From an uncultured Collinsella sp. (GTDB lineage: Bacteria > Actinomycetota > Coriobacteriia > Coriobacteriales > Coriobacteriaceae), in the NCBI GenBank assembly GCA_902495945.1, contig CABUZD010000001.1, positions 1 through 39,383 on the forward strand: a stretch of 39,383 bases of DNA, written 5' to 3'. This document shows, piece by piece, positions 16,028-23,456 of the stretch. Numbering within the stretch: the stretch's first letter is position 1; each line of letters starts with the position of its first letter. The translations under genes and the position numbers were made by a program. A model generated the notes under the pieces. That model did not search any database, was not told the origin of the DNA, and saw only the letters and a list, made by a program, of their open reading frames with translations.

Positions 16028-19000
16028 CTAGTGGGTCTTGCGGCGCTTGATCAGCATGATGAGGGCTATCACTACGAGCGTTGCTCCCGCTGCTGCTGCG
16101 GTGGCGACTAGGGCGAATGTTTGGTCGCCGGTGTTTGCGAGGTTCTTCGCTGTGGTCGTAGTCTTGACCTTGGTGTCGGTCTTAGCTCCGTTGTCGGACT
16201 TGGGCTTGTCCGGGTTCGTCGGGGTCTCAGGAGTCTCGGGGTCCTTTGAGCCTTCGGAATCGGTTGGGCCGGCGGTGTTTACCAGCGTATGGTCCAGGAA
16301 CTTCTTGGCGCCCGCACTTGCCTGTGAGAACAGGCGGCGCGTGCGGATCGGGGTGGCGTTCACCATTGTGGGCGCCGTCTCCCCGGCCTCGATATTCACG
16401 AGCGTCGTGCCGGTGTCGAGGCCCACGTCGTTGTATCCCACGTGGCAGTAATACTGCGCACCGTCATCGTCTGCGGTCAGGTCAATCTCGAGCTTTGAGG
16501 CCGTTCCAGCCGCGAGGTTGCCATCGGCACCCACGAGCTTAAACTCTGTCTCGCCGCGGCCCTTGCGGTACCACATATAGGTCGGTGCCAACCCTGTTTC
16601 GCTATCGTCGGCACCGAGTTGCTTCACATGGCCAATCGCCGAGAGCGTCAGGTGGCTTCCCGCCGTGCGCTCAACCGAAGAGTCGTATCCAAGATCCGAC
16701 CCCTCCGCAGCATCCGCCGCAGGTCCGCTCACGGTCATCGTCATGCCATCGGGCATGGTCTTGACCGTGATGATTGCCGAGCGAATACCTGTTTCGGTCG
16801 TGGATCCATTCTTAACGGCGGCGATGGCGAATCGATACTCCGTATTGGGCTGCAGCCCATCCCACTTGAGCGAGGTCTGCGTGTTGTCGGCAATCTTCCA
16901 GCTATTGACGACCGCATCCGCCGCATTGCTCTGCAGCATGCCCACGCCGTAGCTAAAGCCACTCTTGTTTGCGAGTACATCGTCCCAGCTAAACGTAACG
17001 CTGGTCGAATCGACGGCGTTTGCCGTAAAGCCCGTCACGGCCGGCGCGTCGGGCATCTCGACGTCCTTAACGTCATAGCCCACGATCCAGAACTGGTCGG
17101 TGTCTTTGGTGCCGAGCTTGTCGCCCGAGTCTGCCTCGAACTTGTCGACATCCACCGCGTTGACGCCCAGACGCCACACAAAACCGTACTTGCCCTGCGC
17201 GGCCTCGGGCAGGTTGTCGACGGTGCCGCCGTATTCGGTCGATTCACTCGAGGAGTTACCCGCAGTAAAGCCGGCGTTGGCACCAAAGCACAGGCCGCCA
17301 AACAACTCGTGCTTTGCAAGCTTCGCGCCCATGACAACGCTGCCGTTCAGCGTCAAGCCGAGCTCGAGCTCCTGCTCCTTGCCCTCCTCGACTTCGATGG
17401 TCTGCTCAATGCTCGCCCCCGACTGCGCGGCGGCGCCGTTAAACCCATCGTGCGTGTAGGCGCGCGTTACGCCAGGCTTGCCCAGGCCAAAGGAATCCCC
17501 AACGGGAGTCTCGCCGTTGAGCGTCGTTTGATAGGTTCCGGGTTCTCCCGACCGGTTGGTCAAAAAGTAGCTGAGCGGCGTCATATTGTGCTGTTTGGCA
17601 ATGCGGTCATAGGCCTCGACATTAACGACCGAGGTCTGCGCGCCGAGCGACACGGGCGCCGCCATCACGCCCTTGCCACCAGTTTCCTCATTTTCGATCT
17701 CATACTCGTAATAGACCATCGGAATCGTGTAGAGCACGGCCTTGTCACCCTCGCCGGCATGCGACTCATAGCTTACGCTTGCGCTGACCGTGCGCTCGCT
17801 CCGGTAGTCATAGCATCCCTCGGCGGCAAAATCGACTGAAGCATTCATCGCGACCAGGGGCGGACCGGTCTGCACCTCGACGGCAACGCCCAACTCGGCG
17901 CCAATGGTATAGCCCTGGGATGTCCCCGTGCCCTTTTCCTCTCCGTATGACGTGCCGCCCAACACCAGATAGCCGTATGCCTGCTCCAGATCCTCAACAT
18001 AGGGCGCATCCTGCAGCACGGCAAGCACGCGCGGGTTGGTATAGACCTTGTAGCGGTCCTTGTACGTGATCTTGACGCTGTCGTTGTCGACATCGGGCAG
18101 CGCGAGCGAGATAAATGTGCCGTAGGTAGTGCCGCGACGGTTGCTCTCGCTAATCACCTGCTCCTCGCCGCGGCGCACCTTTCCGTTCTCGTCGAGCGAA
18201 AAATGCGAGGCGGTCATCCAATAGTAGTCATCGTTCTTGCGCAGGTCCTCGTCGCGGTGCTTGCCCACCACGGCGATAAAGCTCTCGTTATAGCGGTCCG
18301 AACCCGAGACGCTGCCCGCCTTGACGTCGCTGATCCACACCTGCTCTATACCCTTGTGGTCATGCTTGTTGCTGCTGTTGTATTGCTGACCGCTCATGCT
18401 CATGGTTCCGACCATGGACCCCAAGCCCTGAGCCCCGCTCTGTGCCGTGTTGCAGGCAAAGTCGCGGAACACATCGCCGCCCACGAGCACCTCGTCGACC
18501 GCCAGCTGCTCGGACAGGCCGTCAAGGTTGGCAGTGGCAAGGGCAATAGGCGCCAAGGTGCACGGATAGCGCTTATCCTGAGCGCTATCCTTCCATGCGC
18601 TGTTGGGCACATGCATCAGCCCATAGGAGGCGAGGAGCCCGTCTCTGTATTCCTTGCAATCGGAAAGCTTGAACTCGCCAGACTCCGAGTCAAAATACGC
18701 GTAGCGGTACAGCGCGCCGTACAGCCCCTTGCTGCCGTCAGAAGCGCCGTAATCAAAAGCGCTGCGTTGCCAGTCATAGCCCGCAAGAATAAGGCCCGTG
18801 ACGGTTTCACCCGTCTTCTTTCCTTCTTCATCGTAGGCGGCAAACGTGCCGAACGTCGCATTCGCAGCGACCATGGTCTTGCCGTTCGCGGAGAGGGAGA
18901 TTGCGCCCGCGTCGCCCAGAGCATCGACATGGACGAGCGCACCCTTGGATGCATCCCACGAAAACAGCTCGCAATGCGTCGACTTATCAATATTCTTCTT

Positions 19001-20116
19001 GCCGTAGGGTGCCGAGACCACGATGGCGAGGTCATCGCAAAAATCGCGATCGAGGTCGCCGGCCGCTAGCGAAACGACAGGAGCTGACTGAAGCTGCGTC
19101 CAGGAGTCGTTCCCGCCCTTGTTGTGCGTGGTGTAGTCCGCGGCGTTACCGGCATCGATCTTGACGACGCTTTGCTTCCAGTTGCCGCCCTCCAAGTCAT
19201 ACATGTCGACTACAGCCTTGCGCACGCCGTTCTCGTCGACATAGCAGCCCGCGTAGACAAAAAGCTCGTCGACGCCGTCGCCATCGACATCGCCCGCCTC
19301 GACATCAAAGACGGCGTCGTGCTCTTGCAGGTAACCGGCATCCAGGTACTTAAAACGGCCTTCGTACATCATATTAGTGTTGACCGTCACCGGCAGGTGT
19401 GTGTCGAGAGTGCGCGTACGCCCGTTGCTAAACGAGTAGAGGACCAGCTCAACCTTTCCGGCGTATGACTTGCCGTCAATCGTCGTGGAGGAACTGTCGC
19501 CGTAGGCACGGAGCTCGGCAACGCGGCTCTTTTTGCCCGTGCTGGCGTCGCTGCAGAACTCAACACTCGTGGCGTGAATGCCCGAGAAACCGTTGTTGTC
19601 GTTGGCGAGTACTGTTGAGGACTCATTGTTGCTTAGGTACGACCAGGTGCCGCCGCCGTAGTCGCTATGCTTGTAGAGATCGCTGTTCGTATCGAAGTTG
19701 TTGACGTTTTGCCAGAACTTTGCGGCGCCCCACACACTTCCATAGCCATCGGTGAGTTTGCTGCTGCCGCCAATGTCACCGCGCTCGACGTTCTCGAGCT
19801 TGTCGCGCAGAGTGTAGCGATTGCCATGGCTACCGTTAGCTGCCATATAGACCTCGCCGCGCGTGGCAAACGTCGTGGGGGTATCAGTGGAATAGGGGCC
19901 AACGGTATCGGCCGGAATGTCCTCGCTCGTGCCCAGACCCAGGGCTTGATAATCCTGCTCGGTCATATCGGTGATTGCAGGCGCATCTGCCGCCTGGGCA
20001 ACCTGGGGCGCGGCCGTGAAGCAGGCGACGCTCGTGGCGATCAACGCAGCAAGCGCCGCCGTCCCAACAAGCGGGATTTTCGACAGCCTACGGATACGGG
20101 GGTGTGGAACGTACAT
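16028..20116 (-). CDS. Cell-wall-anchored surface protein with FG-GAP, FN3 and Ig-like regions and LANTG anchor
   Basis: A 1362-residue secreted protein. The signal peptide is about residues 1-43 (LVGTAALAALIATS core, AQA cleavage site). FG-GAP/integrin-like calcium motifs occur near 270 (AGDVDGDGVDELFVYAG) and again at AAGDLDRDFCDDLAI. A long unassigned middle region follows. A fibronectin type III-like domain is at about 1025-1120 (PDAPAVTGFTANAVDSTSV...NTEYRFAIAAV). An Ig-like domain follows, with YMWYRKGRG and DDGAQYYCHVGY. A Pro/Lys/Thr-rich wall-spanning stretch leads to the sorting signal LANTGD near 1325, a hydrophobic helix and KRRKTH. LAXTG is the pattern used by class E sortases. 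The ATG at 20116 follows GAGG by eight bases; the upstream ATG at 20152 has no such site. A beta-propeller adhesin or carbohydrate-binding role is possible but unproven. Confidence 0.88.
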   Translation of the reverse strand: MYVPHPRIRRLSKIPLVGTAALAALIATSVACFTAAPQVAQAADAPAITDMTEQDYQALGLGTSEDIPADTVGPYSTDTPTTFATRGEVYMAANGSHGNRYTLRDKLENVERGDIGGSSKLTDGYGSVWGAAKFWQNVNNFDTNSDLYKHSDYGGGTWSYLSNNESSTVLANDNNGFSGIHATSVEFCSDASTGKKSRVAELRAYGDSSSTTIDGKSYAGKVELVLYSFSNGRTRTLDTHLPVTVNTNMMYEGRFKYLDAGYLQEHDAVFDVEAGDVDGDGVDELFVYAGCYVDENGVRKAVVDMYDLEGGNWKQSVVKIDAGNAADYTTHNKGGNDSWTQLQSAPVVSLAAGDLDRDFCDDLAIVVSAPYGKKNIDKSTHCELFSWDASKGALVHVDALGDAGAISLSANGKTMVAANATFGTFAAYDEEGKKTGETVTGLILAGYDWQRSAFDYGASDGSKGLYGALYRYAYFDSESGEFKLSDCKEYRDGLLASYGLMHVPNSAWKDSAQDKRYPCTLAPIALATANLDGLSEQLAVDEVLVGGDVFRDFACNTAQSGAQGLGSMVGTMSMSGQQYNSSNKHDHKGIEQVWISDVKAGSVSGSDRYNESFIAVVGKHRDEDLRKNDDYYWMTASHFSLDENGKVRRGEEQVISESNRRGTTYGTFISLALPDVDNDSVKITYKDRYKVYTNPRVLAVLQDAPYVEDLEQAYGYLVLGGTSYGEEKGTGTSQGYTIGAELGVAVEVQTGPPLVAMNASVDFAAEGCYDYRSERTVSASVSYESHAGEGDKAVLYTIPMVYYEYEIENEETGGKGVMAAPVSLGAQTSVVNVEAYDRIAKQHNMTPLSYFLTNRSGEPGTYQTTLNGETPVGDSFGLGKPGVTRAYTHDGFNGAAAQSGASIEQTIEVEEGKEQELELGLTLNGSVVMGAKLAKHELFGGLCFGANAGFTAGNSSSESTEYGGTVDNLPEAAQGKYGFVWRLGVNAVDVDKFEADSGDKLGTKDTDQFWIVGYDVKDVEMPDAPAVTGFTANAVDSTSVTFSWDDVLANKSGFSYGVGMLQSNAADAVVNSWKIADNTQTSLKWDGLQPNTEYRFAIAAVKNGSTTETGIRSAIITVKTMPDGMTMTVSGPAADAAEGSDLGYDSSVERTAGSHLTLSAIGHVKQLGADDSETGLAPTYMWYRKGRGETEFKLVGADGNLAAGTASKLEIDLTADDDGAQYYCHVGYNDVGLDTGTTLVNIEAGETAPTMVNATPIRTRRLFSQASAGAKKFLDHTLVNTAGPTDSEGSKDPETPETPTNPDKPKSDNGAKTDTKVKTTTTAKNLANTGDQTFALVATAAAAGATLVVIALIMLIKRRKTH

Positions 20117-20147
20117 GAGGGACCTCGCTTTATTCGAGTGGAGTGGA

Positions 20148-20220
20148 CTCATTTTTACAAATGATACGTCCGATGCCCGATATCACGTGTCTCATTTTCG
20201 CCAACGGCGTGTCTCATTTT
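20148..20220 (-). promoter_or_regulatory. Spaced direct repeats upstream of the surface protein gene
   Basis: The 13-mer CGTGTCTCATTTT occurs at 20186-20198 and again at 20208-20220, exactly 22 bases apart (two helical turns). A shorter match, CTCATTTTT, lies at 20148-20156, 43 bases from the nearer copy. All lie 30-105 bases upstream of the minus-strand start at 20116, where an activator would bind. The binding protein is unknown. A TATCAT at about 20161-20166 (read on the minus strand) could be the -10 box. Confidence 0.4.
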
Positions 20221-20239
20221 TGAGAATCCGAGATGCCGC

Positions 20240-20686
20240 GGAAATCTTATCCCAGCTCAAAGGCCATTTCTGGGATGTATTTTCCGTCGAGTGCCTCATC
20301 GGGAAACTGCATCCCATTTCAAGCGTCGATTCTGGGACGCACTTTCCCCTTAGACCCTCAACCGGAAACCGCATCCCACTTTGAGCGCAAATTCCGGGAT
20401 GCATTTTCCGCTTGAGCCTCATTGGGAAACGGCGTCCCACTTTGAGGGCTGATTGTGGGATGCATTTTCCGGTTTTGCTCTCATTGGGAAAATGCATCCC
20501 GTTTCTTGACCGAATAATGGGACGCAATTTCCCGTTGGAGCGCCTTTGGGAAAGTGTGTCCCACTTCGACCGCCCAGAGTGGGATGCACTTTCCGCAAAG
20601 CACCTCAACGGGAAACTACGTCCCATTCCAAAGGCAAATTCCGGGACGCATTTTTCGAAAGCCTGCCCATCCGGAAAGCCCGTCCC
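20240..20686. repeat. Array 2 of the 62-bp palindromic repeat (seven units plus a partial one)
   Basis: Left arms start at 20272, 20334, 20396, 20457, 20519, 20581 and 20643, a period of 61-62 bases. Matching inverted arms end at 20315, 20377, 20438, 20500, 20562, 20624 and 20686. A lone right arm lies at 20240-20253. The unit at 20457-20500 is a perfect 14-bp palindrome (GGGATGCATTTTCC). Both T and C variants of GGGAYGCA occur on both arms. Inter-arm spacers resemble each other (GCTTGAGCCTCATT; ACTTTGAGCGCAAATTCC), so this is not a CRISPR. It looks like a REPIN/BIME-type cluster. The 801-base gap from 20117 to 20917 holds the direct repeats, this array and the hairpin at 20746. Confidence 0.88.
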
Positions 20687-20745
20687 ACTTTGGACGCATC
20701 CGGGCACGGAACCATCGACCTATCAGGCCTCCCATCAATAAAGAG

Positions 20746-20876
20746 GCGTCCTTCCGGACGGCGGGGCACGAAGTTCATCGCGAGTTACGCACGCAAAGAA
20801 GGCCACTTAATGTGGCCTTCGTCTTGCGCAGGACTGTAGAGCAGGGAACTTCGTGCCCCGACGCCCGGGAGGACGT
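20746..20876 (-). ncRNA. Candidate structured 3'-end RNA element, copy 2
   Basis: Outer arms 20746-20776 and 20846-20876 are complementary at 27 of 31 positions. The inner stem is GAAGGCCAC (20798-20806) with GTGGCCTTC (20812-20820). Read on the minus strand, the segments between the stems are almost identical to copy 1 at 15493-15620, while the outer stem is different but still self-complementary. It lies 41 bases downstream of the flavodoxin-like gene stop, in the same orientation as that gene, just as copy 1 follows the LTA-synthase-like gene. This supports a 3'-UTR or terminator role for an RNA structure. Confidence 0.6.
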
Positions 20877-20917
20877 TTCATTTAGAAAGATGGACCGACC
20901 GCCGTCAGCGATGGGAG

Positions 20918-21469
20918 CTACTCCCCCAGCACGGCCTTTTTGGCGGCTGCAGCCATGTTGTCCAGATCTTCCTTGGTGGGATGGTCCTTCGCGGCAACCC
21001 AGTTGTCGAGCAGCATCTTAAATCGGGCGTTGTCGGGATCTTGCTCGAGCATGGCCTCGTAGCGCTGCTTGACCGCGGGGCCCATCTTGCCCTGGCACAT
21101 CGCCCAACCCGCAAGCTCGGCATCCTCGGCCAAATTGGAGGTCACGCGATTGATAATCTGCTGATAATAGCTCTGGTCGGCGCCAAAACCGCAGGTACCA
21201 AAGAGGAAAACGCGCTTGCCGTGCAGAGCGGAGAGCAGCGCGGCAACCGAAGGCGTGCACGCGCCCTTGTCGCACCAAAAACCGACGAGCACCGTGTCGG
21301 CCGCGCAGGCGCCCTGCGCCTCGAGCGCAACCTGATCTGCATCCGCATCGTCGCTCAACGCCGCGGCATGAACAAACTCAACACCCGCAGCCTGCAGAGC
21401 GCGCTTAATCGCGCCCGAAACCATCCTGGTATTACCGCTCTTGCTGTTAACCACCAAAGAGCACGTCAT
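20918..21469 (-). CDS. Flavodoxin-like protein
   Basis: A 183-residue cytoplasmic protein with the flavodoxin fold start: a beta strand then the FMN phosphate loop VNSKSGNTRMV (about residues 6-16). The segments DTVLVGFWCDKGACTP and HGKRVFLFGTCGFG fit the later FMN-contact loops. The C-terminal third is helical and charged and follows QQIINRVTSNL. It probably carries electrons to an unknown partner. I chose the ATG at 21469; a GTG at 21475 (GAGG four bases upstream) is a real alternative. It lies downstream of the ABC exporter genes on the same strand, but a 127-base gap with its own promoter-like sequence separates them. Confidence 0.82.
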   Translation of the reverse strand: MTCSLVVNSKSGNTRMVSGAIKRALQAAGVEFVHAAALSDDADADQVALEAQGACAADTVLVGFWCDKGACTPSVAALLSALHGKRVFLFGTCGFGADQSYYQQIINRVTSNLAEDAELAGWAMCQGKMGPAVKQRYEAMLEQDPDNARFKMLLDNWVAAKDHPTKEDLDNMAAAAKKAVLGE

Positions 21470-21528
21470 AGTCACGTTGCCTCGTTTCCCCCAAAACTAA
21501 AGCCACTAATGCAATTTATTAGATGAAT

Positions 21529-21556
21529 ATCTTAGTACTAACGTGACAGATGTAAA
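21529..21556 (-). promoter_or_regulatory. Putative promoter with overlapping palindrome TTAGTACTAA
   Basis: Read on the minus strand, TTTACA (21551-21556) and TAAGAT (21529-21534) are separated by 16 bases. A perfect 10-base palindrome TTAGTACTAA (21532-21541) overlaps the -10 box, where a repressor dimer would block transcription of the flavodoxin-like gene. The regulator is not identified. Confidence 0.4.
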
Positions 21557-21596
21557 CCACCGTCTGTCGATTGATTAATTTGCCCCACGGGCTTGC

Positions 21597-23456
21597 TCAC
21601 TGGGCAAACTGGCTGCGGTAGAGCTCGGCGTAAAAGCCGCCTGCCGCTAGCAGCTCGTCGTGCGTGCCACGCTCGATAATCTCGCCGTCGCGCATGACCA
21701 AAATGCAGTCGGCGTTGCGGATGGTGCTCAGGCGGTGCGCCACGACAAAGCTTGTGCGACCGGCCATGAGCTCGTCGAATGCCGCCTGCACCTGCAGCTC
21801 GGTGCGGGTATCGATGCTCGAGGTCGCCTCGTCCAGCAGCAAGATAGCCGGGTCGGTGAGCATGACACGCGCGATGCACAGCAGCTGTTTTTGACCCTGG
21901 CTAAACGTGCCGCCGTCCTCGCCGATGACCGTATCGTAGCCGCCTGGCAGCTGCACGATAAACTTGTGCGCATGCGCGCGCTTGGCAGCTTCGATAACCT
22001 GCTCGCGCGTGGCGTCAGGACAGCCGTAGGCGATGTTTTCCGCCACCGTGCCCTCGAACAGCCAAGTGTCCTGCAGCACCATGCCAAAGGCACGGCGCAG
22101 GCTTGCGCGCGTGTAGTCACGCGAAGACCGGCCATCGACCATGATGCGTCCGGCATCGATATCGTAAAACCGCAGCAGCAAGTTGATGAGCGTCGTCTTG
22201 CCGCAGCCCGTAGGGCCAACGAGGGCAAAGCGCATGCCGGGCTTGGCCTCGATGCAGATATCCTGCAGCAGCTTGCGGTCGGACACGTAGCTAAAGTCCA
22301 CATGCTCAAAGGTCACCTCACCCTGCGGGGCGGCAAGTTCCACGGCATCCGCCGCATCGGGCTCCTGCTCGCGCGCATCGAGCAGCGCAAACATGCGGCG
22401 CGCCGAGGCATACGCCGTCTGGATCTGCGTAATGACGTTGGTGACCTCGTTGAACGGCTTGGTGTACTGGTTGGCATAGGACAGGAAAATCTGCACGCCG
22501 CCCACCGTGAGCGCAGCGGGCACGCCCGTGATCACGCCCACGCAGCCAATCACGGCGACCACGGCATAGATGATGTTGTTGATAAAGCGCGTACCGGGGT
22601 TGGAAAGCGAGCCCATAAACTGTGCGCGTTCACCTGCCGTATAGAGCTCGGCGTTGAGGGCGTCGAAGCGCGCTTGGGCGTTCGGGCCGTAGGCAAACGC
22701 ATCCACCAGTTTTTGCTCGCCCACATACTCCTCGATATGACCGCCGAGTTGGCCCTGGATGCGCTGTTGAGCAGTGAAGCTCTTATTGGAAAGCTTGGCG
22801 ACGGCACCAGCTGCAAAAATGGAAAGCGGCGTGACGAGTACCACCACGAGCGTCATGGTCAGGTTAATGGAGAGCATAAACGCGAGCGTGCCCACGATGG
22901 TGATAACACCGGTGAAGAGCTGCGTAAAGCCCTGCAGCAGACCGTCGCCCACCTGATCGACGTCGTTGACCACGCGGCTCATAAGGTCGCCGTGGGCATG
23001 GCTGTCGATAAAGCTGAGCGGCATGCGGCTGAGCTTATCGCTCGCCTCCACGCGCATGTCGCGCACCGTTTCGTAGGACAGGCGGTTGACGCAATAGCCC
23101 TGCAGCCACTGGAAGGCCGCAGCACCTACGACGACAATCGCGAGCTTGGTAACGAGCGGCAGCAGCGCATCGAAGTCCACCTGCCCGGCGGCGACGATCA
23201 GGTCGATGCCCTCGCCGATAAGGATAGGCGTGTAGAGCTGCAGAATCACGGAGATGGCGGCACTCACAAACGACGCAACAAACGAAATGCGATGCGGACG
23301 AACGTAGCCCATCAGACGGCGAGTCACCGCACCCACGGGATAGCGCTCGGGGTCGCCGGGCTGGCGCGGACCGTCGCCCAGGTCGTTGAGGCTATCGTTA
23401 CCGGACACGTTGGCCGTCATCGTGGCGACCGAACCGGAGGAAGTGTACGGATTCAT
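21597..23456 (-). CDS. ABC exporter half-transporter, subunit with catalytic Walker B
   Basis: A 619-residue fused membrane/ATPase half-transporter of the MsbA/Mdl multidrug type. The N-terminal six-helix membrane domain covers about residues 50-350. The nucleotide-binding domain has Walker A GPTGCGKTTL, signature FSQGQKQ (a change from LSGGQ), Walker B ILLLDEATSSID with catalytic E543, and the switch histidine in VVAHRLST. Together with the upstream partner it forms a heterodimer with one consensus and one degenerate ATP site. Its ATG follows directly on the partner's stop (TAAATG), with GGAGG eight bases upstream, so the two are translationally coupled. An N-terminal tail of about 45 residues precedes the first helix. 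The substrate is unknown (drug, peptide or lipid). Confidence 0.92.
   Translation of the reverse strand: MNPYTSSGSVATMTANVSGNDSLNDLGDGPRQPGDPERYPVGAVTRRLMGYVRPHRISFVASFVSAAISVILQLYTPILIGEGIDLIVAAGQVDFDALLPLVTKLAIVVVGAAAFQWLQGYCVNRLSYETVRDMRVEASDKLSRMPLSFIDSHAHGDLMSRVVNDVDQVGDGLLQGFTQLFTGVITIVGTLAFMLSINLTMTLVVVLVTPLSIFAAGAVAKLSNKSFTAQQRIQGQLGGHIEEYVGEQKLVDAFAYGPNAQARFDALNAELYTAGERAQFMGSLSNPGTRFINNIIYAVVAVIGCVGVITGVPAALTVGGVQIFLSYANQYTKPFNEVTNVITQIQTAYASARRMFALLDAREQEPDAADAVELAAPQGEVTFEHVDFSYVSDRKLLQDICIEAKPGMRFALVGPTGCGKTTLINLLLRFYDIDAGRIMVDGRSSRDYTRASLRRAFGMVLQDTWLFEGTVAENIAYGCPDATREQVIEAAKRAHAHKFIVQLPGGYDTVIGEDGGTFSQGQKQLLCIARVMLTDPAILLLDEATSSIDTRTELQVQAAFDELMAGRTSFVVAHRLSTIRNADCILVMRDGEIIERGTHDELLAAGGFYAELYRSQFAQ

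Noticed and set aside
16028..20116. Reading the 1362-aa protein as a large enzyme (glycosidase or sulfatase)
   Set aside because: I found no catalytic motif; only FG-GAP, FN3-like and Ig-like features and the anchor can be supported.
15708..20686. CRISPR arrays
   Set aside because: The spacing is regular, but the arms vary, alternate in orientation, and the segments between them are similar to each other. No cas genes are nearby.
20192..20707. Open frame of 171 codons across the 62-bp repeat array, and similar frames on the other strand
   Set aside because: The repeat lacks stop codons in several frames, and its 62-base period shifts frame each unit. There is no ribosome binding site or constant protein repeat.
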